The notes: generated by a model not told the origin, from the sequence alone. A stretch of 64,000 nt of DNA from Paguma larvata (GCA_030068075.1 CM057839.1:22609167-22673166), one strand, 5' to 3'. Positions 48,200-60,570 are shown, counted from the stretch's first letter. Numbers and translations: made by a program.

Positions 48200-49487
48200 A
48201 GATCTCAGTATGCACCTTTCACACACGGGATGTAATTGAGTTTGAAAGTATAAGACTGCAAAGCTTTGTAAGGCAAAATAGAAAGCATACCAGGCTAGGA
48301 GTTTCTTCCTAACTCAACAAAAAGACAAAGGAAGGATGAAAGAAGGCAAATGAGATGGGAAATTTGGGGATAGAATTATTCATTTATTTGATCCCATGGA
48401 CTGATTTAGATTATTTTTCTTAAAATGCTAAATCCTTTTTGATATTGAGCAATAGGCTTTTAGAAATTGACATGTCATTTAGAGATGCTAATCAGAAATA
48501 GCACCTGCCAGATTTGATTTCCGAAGTGATTCTACTTCACCCAACAGTTAGTAACAGGTCTCTGTGCTCTAACTCTCTAATTACTTGGTGACACTGTTGT
48601 ATTCAAACATTTGAAAATTTAAGGAAACAAATAACAAACTCAATTAATTAATGACACATTAACTCTGTTGCTTTTATGGCTTTTGTCACTAAAGTAACAC
48701 TTTCAGCATGATACACCATGGATTAGATGAAATGATTCAATTACCATTAATGTCAACTCGTAAGAGGCATTTTCCATAAAATGAAACAGGGTTGTATATG
48801 TAATAAAGTACACAAACAGGAAGAAAAATAAGATTCATATTTAAATGCACTTAAAACATATACTCATCAATTTTATCATAAAATAAACACCAATTCCTAT
48901 TATAAGAGAATTAGCTGATTAAATAATTAAATTGATCTATTAATTAAACTTCATTAGTCATTAAGAACAATAGCGACATAGTAATGATTTGTCATATGAG
49001 GGCATTGAGAACTTGGCAGTGTCACCATAATCAGACAGGGAATGTCAGGCATCATTTTAATCCACGCCAAGCCAAGAGAGAAAGGAAATGCTATTAATAT
49101 CGCTGCTCCTGAAAATCGTTACGCCTTCTCAGTTTCTCAGTGCCTTGCCTCAATAGCTTTGTATATAAGATTACACACTAATAAATAAATACAATTTAAT
49201 ATTTTTCTGAAATTTATGAGGAAAATTTATATTGTTTTTATCAGAAGCAAGATGTATGATAGATTCTATTTGCCTACTTTAAACTTTGAAGCTAATTTTA
49301 TATGCCATTAAAACAGTAAAATATAACTTGCCATTCAGAAGTAATCTTTTAAGTCACTCATCACTCTACTAAAACACTGATCAAACATACAGTGTTCTGT
49401 TTTGATTTCACTAGTTGTCACAATGTATCTTATTACTAATACAGAGAATTCTTTATTTAACTTTTATCTATTAATTAGTTCCATGAT
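48200..49487. other. Unclassified intergenic sequence
   Basis: No recognised gene or repeat in 1.3 kb. Confidence 0.5.
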
Positions 49488-49505
49488 ACAGTATCTTACC
49501 TTGAG

Positions 49506-49750
49506 AAGTGCCTGGGTGACTCAGTCGATTAAGCATCTGATTCTGAATTCAGCTCAGGTCATGATCCCGGGGTCGTGGGATCAAGCCCCGCACTGGGCTC
49601 CACTCTGACAACATGAGGCCTGCTTAGGATTCTCTCTCTCTCCCTCTCTCTCTCTCCCCCTCCCACACTCATGTTCTCATGTTCCCTTTCTCTGTAGCTG
49701 TCTCTCTCTCTTTCTCTCTCTCTCTCAAAATATATATATATATAAACACT
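49506..49750 (+). mobile_element. Carnivora SINE with expanded CT and AT tail
   Basis: AGTGCCTGGGTGACTCAGTC head, GGGATCAAGCCCCGCACTGG core, long CT-rich section, then CTCTCAAAATATATATATAT tail. ACAGTATCT at 49488-49496 and again near 49764-49772 may be a decayed TSD. Confidence 0.9.
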
Positions 49751-49769
49751 TAGAAAATAGAAAACAGTA

Positions 49770-51165
49770 TCTGATCTCAAGTGTTTTCTGCTACAGTGAT
49801 GTATTTAGAAATACTTAGTCAAAAGAAAAACAAAATATAGTCTGTAAAAATATTTAAAACATAACACACGCTGGAAAAAAACTGGAATAATATTGATCAT
49901 GAAGAGAGACATATAAGTATATATCCTAAAAAATTACATAGCAAAGTGTTTACTTCAAGAATATTATTTGGAAATAATTACTGTAATAAAGTTTGGAATT
50001 TACACATTGGATCATACACTCCTTAATGCACTATTTTATAAGGTGACTCCTAATATCATCCTTACTTGTGAAAAAACCCCAAGTCATAGTATACTTTTTA
50101 CCTGTAAAAACTGTATGTGAGATGTTATTATCAACTCAGAGAATTTAGATATTATAATATGGAGAATATTACATCAAAAGATAATCCTATCATATTTTTA
50201 AAAGCTTTTTCCAGATCATTTTGACTATCTCCTTTACTTATATCTTCCCCTTTTACATCAGTCATTTAAAAGTGTCGGTGGCATGAATGAAATTCATATA
50301 TGAACATATTCTAAATTATTATGTCATAGCAAAGTATGCTTATTGCATACGATGTACTTCATTAAATAATTCAAGAAAACTGAGGAAAAATAAAACTTCT
50401 CTATTCTAATCTACAATTCTCTCATGCTCCTACCTTAGTTATGAGCATCCTTACTTTGATAGATTACATTTAAAGAAATGAGAAAAGTTAATGCTTATAA
50501 AAATACTTTAAAAACACACAGTTTTGTTTTTTAACTTTTTCATATTGCCACAACTTTTTTTTTTCTTTCTCCACTGTCATTTGTTTGATATATATCCTTC
50601 CTCGAAAGTAAGCACAATGTCTCTAGACTAGAAAGCCAGGGGCGTATTTCAGGACACAGGAAGGTAGGTGGATGCTTGATGAGAGGATGAAACAAACAGA
50701 ATTTCTAGTCACAGTGACACCCAGACACTGCGTCGTTTAAAATGGCACTATGTGTGCATTCAGTTGCTCAATAAATGTTGATTAATTCCTGTTAGGCCCA
50801 ATACTAAGAACTTGGGTTCCTCAGACAGAAAAGGAAGAAAAATGTCTACCTTTCTGAATCTGGCTTTCAACTCACTTTGAGGAAAAGTAGTATCATCTAG
50901 TTTGTGTGGAGAACAGGAGGGAAGGGTAAGAATCAGGCTGAGAGACTTGTAAGACACTAGTGGGGTTGTTCTGATGGGCGACAATGATAGATTAAACAAT
51001 TGTGAAGGTAGTTTTGCAATATGTAGTCATGAAAATTGGTTAGATGTGGACTCCATTTGAGGAGCTTCTGAAATAAGCAAACTCGTAAATATACGGGTAA
51101 ATACTGAAGGTATAACTTGTAAGAGATGATCTACTTACTAAACTGTTGGAAAGTCATCCATTATT
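49770..51165. other. Unclassified intergenic sequence
   Basis: No recognised feature. Contains a GCTCAATAAATGTTGATTAA motif near 50766 that recalls the 3' end of an ancient L2/MIR element, too short to call. Confidence 0.45.
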
Positions 51166-51179
51166 AAGAGTTACATGCA

Positions 51180-51719
51180 ATAGCACTGCTAGGAATCTAC
51201 CCAAGAGACACAGAAATGCTGATGCATAGGAGCACGTGTACCCCAATGTTCATAGCAGCACTTTCGACAATAGCCAAATCATGGAAAGAGACCAAGTGCC
51301 CATCAACTGACGAATGGATAAAGAAGTTATGGTACTTATATACAATGGACTACTACGTGGCAATGAGAAAAAATGAAATCTGGCCATGTGTAGCAACATG
51401 GATGGAACTGGAGGGTATTATGTTAAGTGAAATAAGTCAGTCAGAAAAAGACAGATACCATATGTTTCCACGAATAGGTGGACTTTGTGAGACTAAGCAA
51501 AAACCAGGGGGAGGGGAAGAGGAGAAAGGAAAAAAAGACACAGAGAGGGAGAGAGATAAAACATAAGAGACTCTCAAAGACTAAGAAAAAACTGAGGGTG
51601 AGGGGGATGAGGGAGGGGGGAGAGGGGGTGATGGGCATTAAAAAGGGCACATGTTGGGATGATCACTGGGTGTTATATGTAAACCAAATTGAAAATAAAC
51701 TATTATAAAATTTAAAAAA
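51180..51719 (+). mobile_element. Young 5'-truncated L1 with TSD
   Basis: The last part of ORF2 plus the whole 3' UTR: GGAATCTACCCAAGAGACAC, CAGCACTTTCGACAATAGCC, CAACATGGATGGAACTGGAG, then GGGTGATGGGCATTAAAAAG and AATAAACTATTATAAAATTT. A 14-bp TSD AAGAGTTACATGCA lies at 51166-51179 and 51720-51733. Same subfamily as 1527-1749 and 40345-40465. Confidence 0.95.
51216..51566 (+). pseudogene. L1 ORF2 C-terminal remnant, frame still open
   Basis: A 116-codon open frame. Its first part is in the L1 ORF2 protein frame: residues such as FIAALSTIAKSW, EWIKKLWYLYTM and ATWMELEGIMLSEISQSEKD match the style of the extreme C-terminus of L1 reverse transcriptase proteins in mammals. The 3' part continues into 3' UTR-derived purine-rich sequence (GGGEEEKGKK). 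It lacks the endonuclease and reverse transcriptase domains and cannot be functional. The open frame reflects recent insertion. It is part of the 51180-51719 insert. Confidence 0.85.
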
Positions 51720-51733
51720 AAGAGTTACATGCA

Positions 51734-53525
51734 GTCACTTAGTTCTATGTTTTTGAAGAGCTGTGTGTATTTTCAATGGTTTCAAATGTATTGGCACTAA
51801 CATTTTCTTATAATTACAATGTTTAAAAACTTTATTGTAGATTTTTTTCCTGGCATTTACATAATTGCATAACTTGTATATCTTCCTGTATAAAATACCT
51901 AGAAACAATGCAAAATGATAACTTATTTCATAGTGTAAAATTGGATTTCTTGAAAGTAAGCAATTAGTCCAAGAACAAACAAAAAGCTTTCTTAAATCCA
52001 GATAATCCAGAGCTGAAGCGATAGCTTATTTATGTAGAGAGAGAAAGGATATTCCTGGGATTATTTATAAAAACAAAAATCCGCATACAAAACCCCCATA
52101 AATCCTAAAGCCTACTTTGGAGTAAAAGGCTTCACCTTGGGCTAACTCTGGGCAGAACCTGAAACACCCATATAATCCATAAGCTCAAGAATTATACCCT
52201 CATATCCAAGAATATTTAAAAAGAGAGAAAAGAAGTTCAAAATACTGAATGACAATATCTTGTCAGAGAGGATAAGTCTTCAAGATTTCTTTTCAGGGAA
52301 GTATGCATATAAAATATTAACTATCATAAGAGTAGTAATAAAAAATACTCTCAAGGCTTTTGTAGGAAAACAAATCAAACTCAAATAATTTAATGACAAG
52401 CAAGAGATTTTTGAAAAATGAATAGAAACTGGAGGTTTAACACACAACACAAAATGAAATGCTAGAAATAAATGTAAATATAAAACTATTCACAAAATTA
52501 GCACTTCAACTGCTTGTTTCTGTGTAAATTTCAGTGATTCTACATGCCTCATGTTTACTTAAAATCCAATAAAATTCTCAAAAAAATAAAATTCAATAAA
52601 ATTCTCTCTTCCTCAATATGTAAATCAAGTATTTAAAGGAGTACAAGCCTCAAGGAGTTTGTTTTAGAGAGTGCTAAACTCCAAAAACAGATATAAGATA
52701 AATAAATGTACTATAATATTTTAGCGTTATTATATCTATCAGTCTGTGTCTAATCAGGAAAGAGCAACTGCACAGTAATTTAAACATGAAAAATATAAAA
52801 ATAAATCAAGCATATGAGAACATTAGAATACCAAGGGACTGGCTAATAAGCGTAAGTAGAACTCTAATAAATACAGGAAAAGAAGATATAAGAATTAGCC
52901 ACTACCCCTAGGGCTGAGATAAGTTTTGAAGAGAGACATCTCTGACCCTTCAAACTGAAATTCAGGTATTTGTTGGAGAAGGCATGACTCTGAATCACTG
53001 AATGCTGAGAAAACATTGTGTTGGTAGACCTTGCTGGTAACCTGCCCTCCAGAACATGCCAGAAAACATCCTATAAGGAAGAGTGGGGAGGTGACTCCAC
53101 TAGAAAACCACTTAAGGGTTTGCCATTAGAAGCTGTTGGCTGCCAGTCAATATAAGAGCTAGGGACAGGAAAAGCAGTGTGCACTACAAGTAACCTGGGA
53201 CTGGAGAAGCTACATGTCCCATAAGAGACAGGTGCTGGGAAGTCACACACTGTAGGAACCTAATGAACAAGCACACTGGAACCAGGAACAAAACCCTTAC
53301 CTCCTGCCAGGTTTCTCTAGTGCCTTCTTTACATGAAGATATTTAATAGACTTGATCCATTTTCACAGAATAGGCAAAAAGACAGAATTTGGAATTGAGA
53401 GGCAATAAATTGATAACTGATGATGTTAAGTTGGATACAAATATCATTAAGTAGAGCTTATTTCAATTTCTTTAAGAATTTGAGTTATATGCTCTTAAAA
53501 ATACATTCCAAATTACAGCACCTCT
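51734..53525. other. Unclassified intergenic sequence
   Basis: No recognised gene or repeat in 1.8 kb. Confidence 0.5.
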
Positions 53526-53529
53526 AAAT

Positions 53530-54025
53530 GTAGTGGGCAGAAAGAATCCCAAAAGCATGTCGCAAGATTGCTCAACATAATCCCCAGGACTGTGAACTTG
53601 AAATAGCATGTCTGTGATTATGTTATATTTCATGGAAAATAAGATTTTTACAGATATCATCAAGGTTACTACTCAGTTGACTTTGAGTTAATTAAAATGG
53701 AGTTTATCAACATGGCGCTAATCTAATCACACAAAGCCGACTTTTAGAGACTGTGCAGAAGTCAGAGAGGTTTAAAACATGAGAAAACCTTGTATTTGGT
53801 AAGGGTGAAGAAGACATATGAACAGGAATGCAAAAGGCCTCTAAATCTCCTGACAGTCAGCAAAGAACCAGGCAAGAATTGTTATAAAAACATGTAACCA
53901 GGTGTGGCATCAACCTGAACGAGTTCGGAAATGGATGGTTTCTGGAACCTCTAAATGATAACCTAGCATGGACCAACACTTTGATTGTGAACTGAGAATT
54001 TGATCAGAGAACCCAGTGCAGTGCA
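53530..54025 (+). mobile_element. LTR, 5' portion (MaLR-like), interrupted
   Basis: GTGGGCAGAAAGAATCCCAA, CCCCAGGACTGTGAACTTGA, CATCAAGGTTACTACTCAGT, GGAATGCAAAAGGCCTCTAA and GATCAGAGAACCCAGTGCAG follow a MaLR-type LTR. The expected 3' end is missing here and appears at 57651-57745, after the antisense L1. Confidence 0.6.
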
Positions 54026-55379
54026 TTTGTGCTTTAAAAAAATACACTTTGTTTTTAGAGCAGTTTTAGGTCAACAAAATATTGAACAAAAGACACAAGA
54101 GATATCCCATATACTTGCTGCTTCCACACAGGCATATAGCCTCCTTCATTATCAATATCTCCCACCAAAGTTGCACATTTGTTACAACTGATGAATCTAC
54201 ATTGACACATCATTATCACACAAGTCTATAGTTTACATTACGGTTTGCTCTTGGGATTGTATATTCTACAGGTTTGGACTAATAATGATGACACGTGTCC
54301 ACCATTATAATAACATACAGAGTAATTTCACTAAAGACAGTGTCTTTTTCAGAAAAAAAATTTAGTGAGGTACAGCTTATTTTTTTTTAGTTCACGGATT
54401 GTAGGTTTGGTGTTGTAGTTATACAATAATAACCAAACAAAATGCCATCTAGATTTTCTCTGTGTTACCCTCTAGAAGTTTTATAATTTAGTGTTTTATA
54501 TTTAAATTTATGGCCCATTTTGAGTTAATTTTTGTGACAGATACAAGGGCTGTGTCTAGATTATTTGGGGGAGGGGGTACATTTGGATATACAATCATTC
54601 TAGCAGCATTTGCTGTAGAGATTACCTTTGCTCCCTTACATTGACTTTACTCCTTGACAAAGATCAGTTGACTATACTTACGTGGTTCTGTTTCTGGGCT
54701 CTATTTTCTGTTACATTGGTTTATTTGTCTATTCTTGTGCCAATATGACACTGACTTTATTACTCATATTCATATTTAGTCTTGATGTTGGGTGGTGTCA
54801 GTTCTCCCACTTTGTTCTTCTTCAATATTGTCTTATTCTGGGTCTCCACATATTTTAGTCTCAGATCATTGCTACCCATAACTTATTCACTGAGATTATT
54901 TATTGGGATGGCATTGAATCTATGAATCAAATTGGGAAAAACTGACATCTGACAATATCAAGTCTTCCTATCCGAGAACATGGAATATCTCTCTATTTAT
55001 TTGGTTCTCTTATTTTATTCATCAGAATCTTTTAAGGTTTCCTCATATAGATCTTGTACATATTTCATTAGATATATACTCATAGTATTTTGGGGGATGC
55101 TAATGTAAATGGTTGTATTTTAATTTCAACTTCTACATGTGTATTGTCAGTATATAGGAAAACATTTGACATTTGTACATTTACGTATCCTGCAACTTCA
55201 TTATAATTGATTTTTTATTCCAAGTACTTTTGTGGATTTTTTTCTGAAATCCTACATAGATGATCATGTCCTCTATGTAAAAACAGATTTTATCTTCCTT
55301 TCCAATCTGTATGCTTTTTATTCTCTTTGTATTATTCCACAACTAGGACTTCTGTATGATGTTAAAAAGCAGTGGTGAG

Positions 55380-55624
55380 GAGCGCCTGGGTAGCTCAGTC
55401 CATTACGCATTTGATTTCAGCTCAGGTCATGATCTCATGATTCATGAATTCGAGTCCTGAATCAGGCTTTCATGGAACTCCACATCAGGCTCTGCGTCAG
55501 ACTCTGCATCAGGCTCTGTGCTGACAGCGCAAAGCCTGCTTGGGATTCTCTCTCTCTCCGTCTCTCTCTGTTCCTCCCCTACTCACTCGCTATCTCTCAA
55601 AATAAACTTAAAAAAACAAAAAAG
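55380..55624 (+). mobile_element. Carnivora SINE with internal 12-bp repeats, nested in L1
   Basis: AGCGCCTGGGTAGCTCAGTC head, TCATGAATTCGAGTCCTGAA core, CTCTCAAAATAAACTTAAAA tail. A perfect 15-bp TSD AAAAGCAGTGGTGAG lies at 55365-55379 and 55625-55639. Within 55460-55520 the CATCAGGCTCTG motif occurs several times (ATCAGGCTTTC, CATCAGGCTCTGC, GTCAGACTCTGC, CATCAGGCTCTGTG), lengthening the copy. Confidence 0.95.
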
Positions 55625-56530
55625 AAAAGCAGTGGTGAGAGGGGACTTCATTGGCTTGCTCCTGATCTTAATGGGAATGCTTCTAGCTTCTCATATATTT
55701 AGTATGGTTTCAGCTATATGTTTTCACAGGAAAATTCCCTCTATTCCTAGCTTACTGAGACTTTTTTATCATGAATATCAGTTTGTGTCAAATACTATTT
55801 CTGCATTCTTTTAATGTCCATGGGATCTGTAATAATGTCCATTCTTTTATTTCTGATACTAGAAATTCGTATCCTCTCTCTTTTTTCTTACTTTCCTTGT
55901 TAAAGGTTTACTGATTTTAGACATCTTTTCGTAGATCTAGTTTTTGGTTCTATTTATTTTCTGTTAAATTTCTATTGATTTCCTGTTTTCAATCTCATTT
56001 ATTTCTACTCTAAATAATATTATTTCTTTCCTTATGCTTAGAATTTAATCTCATCTTCTTTTCTGAGTTTCTGATAATGAAAACTTAGATTATTGATTTC
56101 AGATAGTTCTTTTGTAACATGTGACTTATTTACTATCAATTTCTCTCTAAACAATGTTTGCTGTACACCCAAATTTTGATGTTATGCTTTAGTTTACATT
56201 TAATTTTAACTTTTTAAAATATTTCTTGAGATGAACCATGGAAAACTTAAAAATGTTGATTTCTTTTGAGGTATTTGGAGATTTTCCAACTTTCTTTCTG
56301 TTGAAAGAAAGTTCAACCATGTCTTCACTGATTTCTGATAAGAGGGGTGTTGAAGTTTTCAACAATAATAGAGACTTTATCTGTTTCTGCTAGCAGTTCT
56401 ATTAATTTTTTCCTAATATAGTTTGATGCATTACTGTTAGGGGCATAGTTGTTATGAATCCCTGGTTTGGTAATTCCAACATCCCTCCTTGCCATATCTG
56501 AGTCGCATTCTGATGCTTGTTCTGTCTCCT

Positions 56531-56561
56531 CCTGTTGTTTTCTTTTTTTTCCTTTTTACTT

Positions 56562-56597
<36 letters not shown>

Positions 56598-56741
56598 GGC
56601 TAGGCAGGCAGAAAGAGAGAGAATCTTAACCAGGTTTTGCACTCAGCAAAGAGTCCAACGTGGAGCTTGATCCCAAACTCTGGGATCATAACCTGAGCGA
56701 AAATCAAGACTCAAAAGCAAAGCTACCCAGGTGACCTTGCC
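56531..56741 (-). mobile_element. Carnivora SINE, minus orientation, nested in L1
   Basis: T-run, (GA)n at about 56563-56597, GAATCTTAACCAGGTTTTGC, CATAACCTGAGCG and an inverted head AGCTACCCAGGTGACC. TGTCTCCT (56523-56530) and TGTCTCTT (about 56743) may be the target repeat. Confidence 0.8.
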
Positions 56742-56924
56742 GTGTCTCTTCAAACTGTGTTTTTTGCCTTGTAGTACAACTTGTAATTTTTCTCTTGTTA
56801 GCTGAGCATGATTTACTGAGTTATAGGAAGTGCTCTAAATAGGACTTTAATAAAAGAGTACTAAGTTATGAGGGGAGGGAAATTATTCTATACTTCTATT
56901 ATTATAAAACAGCTTCTTATCGAG

Positions 56925-56972
56925 GCTGTGCTCAGGTCATAATCTCATGATCCGTGAATTTGGGCCCCGCAT
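56925..56972 (+). mobile_element. Carnivora SINE core fragment
   Basis: GCTCAGGTCATAATCTCATG, TCCGTGAATTTGGGCCCCGC is the B-box-containing centre of the SINE only, without head or tail. Confidence 0.7.
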
Positions 56973-57650
56973 CTTCCATCTCCGACATAGGACATGATGG
57001 CTAGAATTAGATGAAGTTGGAAATTTCCTTTTTCCCACTTGGAAGGAAATTGGGAAAGAGGGGGGATTGGGTACTTCCTTTTTTCCATGCAGAAGTCAAG
57101 AGCTGGCTGGGACTGGGTATTCCTCTTCTCCCAGGTCAGTTAGGCTCTGTTAAATAGTCTCTCCTAAGGGAAAACCTTGTTATGATAACAGAATATTCTG
57201 GTTGATATTAAAATGGATACTTTTCCCCTTCCCTAGCCAGAAGGGAAGGATTATTTTTCTCTGATATTAATTGTAAGAATGGCTAGAGGTCCAGGACATG
57301 AAACTCACAAATGCATGCCCCTCCCATGACTATTTCTCACTAGATTTTTATTTCTCAGAGTCATATACATTGAACTTCTGGTAATTCTTCAATTATATTT
57401 TAGGTTTCCTTACTTCAGCACTAGTTACTGTGAAGATTTCAATTCATGGACTTCTATTCCATTAAGTTGTAAATCTCTATATTGCCTATCTGTTCATCCA
57501 ATTTAAGGGGCAGTGCTTTTTCCTGCGACTTAAATTTTCTTATGGATCTAAGAAGAGTAGTTGAGTTTTTGGTTTAGAATTTTACTTGTTTGGACAGAGT
57601 GGCAACTTCAAGCTTCTAACATGCTGGACAAGAAACCCCCACCTGGATTT

Positions 57651-57745
57651 TTGACCTATAAGACTGTGAGATACTAAACAAGCACTATTTTAAATTGCTA
57701 TTCTTGTGGTAGTTTGTTCTGCAGCAATAGAAAACTTGTGCCAAC
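57651..57745 (+). mobile_element. LTR 3' end, continuation of 53530-54025
   Basis: CTGGATTTTTGACCTATAAG, ACTGTGAGATACTAAACAAG, TTGTGGTAGTTTGTTCTGCA and GCAATAGAAAACTTGTG match the 3' end of the MaLR-like LTR whose 5' portion stops at about 54025. Confidence 0.6.
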
Positions 57746-58776
57746 AGGCTGAAGGTAAATGGAAAAAAAAACGCTTCATTGGGCAAATTCTTATCAATAA
57801 AAATATTATACTAAAAATACTAAGTTAATAAAAGATATATACGAGATCTCTTTTCTTCTCTTTATCTACTTCTAATCTCTCTTAAATTCCAGAAAACTTT
57901 AGCTTTTTGCTATATTTTATAGGACAGTAAGAAAATCACTACTATATTACTATAGATATATAGATTCATAATTTTTAAATTATTGTGATGTTATTCATTA
58001 AATTATGTTCAATCTTTATAATTATCTTTTACTTTTTGTTTGTGTATTTGTGTTTCAGTTTGTGAGAGCAGGGACAACTTTGGAGATACATTTTTCATTC
58101 AGTAGATGTTCATTTATTTATTTATCCATTATCTTTTATTTATTTATTTATTTTTCCAGTTGTTGCTTCCTACAGTCCCATGGTCTTTATCTTCTTTTCA
58201 TCTTCCTTAAAAATCTGAACCACAGGACCCAGTTTTTAGTACTCGCAATTAGAAAAAATTCCTTAGGGTAATGTGGTCTTAATTTATTTTAGTATTCATT
58301 TTTTGCGTTCTCTCTTCTACTTCATAGGTATATTTTTATTTTTGCTTGATAAATATTAAAGGTTTTCAAAATTACTTAAGCCTTCTTGAAAATTCAGATG
58401 TCTTTGTTTTGGGTTGGCAAAACCTTTTAACAGCTCAAACTCCATGATACTAATGCTTCTCTAAGCTATGAGATATCTTATGTAATGTAAACATTACATC
58501 CATTAAGCTTTTGTAGAATATAGTTGTAAAGTAGTCAGATTTGTTTAGAGATACCTATTTAAAATGCCTCCAATTTCCTTTATATTCTCTGAGGTTTTAT
58601 ACTCTTTTAAATCATTTCTAGTAATTTGCATATTCCTTAACAAATTATATTATATATAATTATATGTAATATTATATATTATACTATAGATTATATATTT
58701 ATATGTATATATTATATTTCATCCATATTTTCAGACTTACTAGTGATGGTGAAAGACTTAAATTAATATTATTTTT
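57746..58776. other. Unclassified AT-rich sequence
   Basis: No recognised gene. Includes (TTTA)n at 58111-58156 and a TA-rich palindromic stretch at about 58645-58722. The frame at 58005-58271 overlaps the tetranucleotide array. Confidence 0.5.
58111..58156 (+). repeat. Interrupted (ATTT)n microsatellite
   Basis: ATTTATTTATTTATCC, then ATCTTTTATTTATTTATTTA and a final TTTTT; two arrays separated by a short interruption. Confidence 0.9.
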
Positions 58777-59128
58777 ATGAACTAAAGGTTTGTATCTCCT
58801 CATAATTCATATGTTGAAGTCCCAACACCCAAAGCAATGGTATTTGCCTTTAGGCAGTAAGTAAATTTAGATGAGGTCAGGAGGGTGAAGTCCTCATACT
58901 AGGTTTGGTGTCCTTATAAGAAGAAAGAGACAGAACAGAGCTCTTTCTTTCCATGTATATGCATTGAAGAAACACCATGTGAGCTCAGCAAGAAGGAGGC
59001 TGTCTACAAGTGAGGAAGCAGGAACACGTCTATCGGCACCATGATATTATACATCCCAACCTCTATAACTGTGAGATATAAATGCCTATTGTTTAAGTAA
59101 CCCAGTCTATGGCATTTTAACAAACCAT
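58777..59128 (+). mobile_element. MLT1-type MaLR solo LTR
   Basis: TGAACTAAAGGTTTGTATCT, TTCATATGTTGAAGTCCCAA, AGATGAGGTCAGGAGGGTGA, GGTGTCCTTATAAGAAGAAA, CACCATGTGAGCTCAGCAAG, AACTGTGAGATATAAATGCC and CCCAGTCTATGGCATTTTAA in LTR order. No internal sequence adjoins. Confidence 0.85.
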
Positions 59129-59364
59129 GTTGCTTTATTTATTCATTTAATATTTATACAAAGTATTTATTTTGTGTTATTTATACTATTAAAAACTTAT
59201 GTCATTTACCTCTTTCATAATTTATTTTTTTAATTTTTCAACATGTTTTATTATGAAGACATAGTTATATAGTCTAGTAGGAACTGATTTGCCTTAAAAA
59301 AATCCTTAAGACTTTTTCACGAAGAAAAATCCACCATGCAAATTCTGATTGTATTTTTCTTTTA

Positions 59365-59576
59365 TTTTTTTTAATATTTATTTATTTTTGAGAGACATAG
59401 AGACAGAGTATGAGCAAGGGAAGGGCAGAGAGAGAGGGAGATACAGAATCCGAAGCAGGCTCCAGGCTCTGAGCCGGTAGCACAGAGCCCGACGCGGGTC
59501 TCGGACTCACAGACCGTGAGATCATGACCTGAGCCTGAAGTCGGCTGCTTAACCAACTGAGCCACCCAGGTGCCCC
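59365..59576 (-). mobile_element. Carnivora SINE, minus orientation, young
   Basis: Inverted tail TTTATTTATTTTTGAGAGAC, AGAGCCCGACGCGGGTCTCG with CpGs retained, ATCATGACCTGAGCC, inverted head CTGAGCCACCCAGGTGCCCC. A perfect 15-bp TSD TGTATTTTTCTTTTA lies at 59350-59364 and 59577-59591. Confidence 0.97.
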
Positions 59577-59591
59577 TGTATTTTTCTTTTA

Positions 59592-60170
59592 AAAAGTACA
59601 AAGAGCTTGATTAGTTTTAGGTAGAGAAGTGACAGACATATCCAGGTTAAAAGTTATATGTATAAATTAAGGTTCTATACAGTGTGACAAGACAATGCAA
59701 GTTAAAGACAAATGTAATTGTTCATAGGGAAAATGATTATGGCTTGGACTCAGGTGATTATAATAAAAAAAGATGAAAATTTTGATAGTATACATTTTGG
59801 TCATGGAAGCGAACTTAAAGAATTTGACAGAGTATCTGGTGAGGTGAAGATTGATGACTTGTAGGATTTCATGTTGAACACCTAAGGGGTGATGAGTCGA
59901 TTTACTCTAAACTGGAAGTCTGGGTTAGAAATAGGTTGTAGGATTGTTGACCCTCATCTATGATTTGTATTTTTTAAATTTATCTAGCCAACATTTACAC
60001 AGAGATGTTAAGAAGGTTGTAGGATTTAACAGGAGTTCTAGAAAAAAGAAAAAAACAAAACTGAAATGGAGTTACTTTTTAAAACTTACCAGTTTAACAA
60101 TACCCCCTACAGTCCACATGGATAAAATTACCTAGGAAAAAATATAAATAAGGAATAGAAGAATTTCCAT
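59592..60170. other. Unclassified intergenic sequence
   Basis: No recognised feature. Confidence 0.5.
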
Positions 60171-60387
60171 GGGGGCACCTGGGTGGCTTAGTCAGTTAGG
60201 TGTCCGACTTTGGCTCAAGTCATGATCTCATGGTTCAAGAGTTCGAGCCCCAAGTAGGGCTCTGTGCTGACAGCTCAGAGCCTGGAGCCTGCTATGGCTT
60301 TTGAGTCTCCCTCTCTCTCTGCCCCTTCCCTGCTCCCACTCTGTCTCTCTCTCTCAAAGATAAATAAACATTAAAAATTAAAAAAAT
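60171..60387 (+). mobile_element. Carnivora SINE
   Basis: GGGGGCACCTGGGTGGCTTA head, AGAGTTCGAGCCCCAAGTAG core, CAGAGCCTGGAGCCTGC, CTCTCAAAGATAAATAAACA tail running into an AT-rich stretch. No clear TSD was identified. Confidence 0.94.
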
Positions 60388-60570
60388 ATATATGCACATA
60401 TATATATTTCTTGAAGTATGTGTGCTCCATTTGAATACTAGGTTATGCAAAAATACACAAAGCAAACATTTTAAACTAGTAGGATAAAAATATGGCTAGG
60501 AATTTAAATAGTTAAAATGAAGGTGGCTTAAATATATAGGAAGAGTTATACTATAAAAGTACAAATGCAG

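Larger units (their letters stand above)
54035..57645 (-). mobile_element. Old L1, antisense, 3' UTR to 5' end, internally deleted
   Basis: 54035-54350 is antisense 3'-region sequence (AGAGCAGTTTTAGGTCAACA, TATCTCCCACCAAAG, TCTATAGTTTACATTACGG) similar to 62280-62660. From about 54460 antisense ORF2 follows (CCATTTTGAGTTAATTTTTG, AAGATCAGTTGACTATACTT, TGGGATGGCATTGAATCTAT), then endonuclease-region and 5'-region sequence, ending TGCTGGACAAGAAACCCCC near 57640. The C-terminal ORF2 part between 54350 and 54460 is missing. Hosts SINEs at 55380-55624 and 56531-56741. No frame is intact. Confidence 0.75.
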
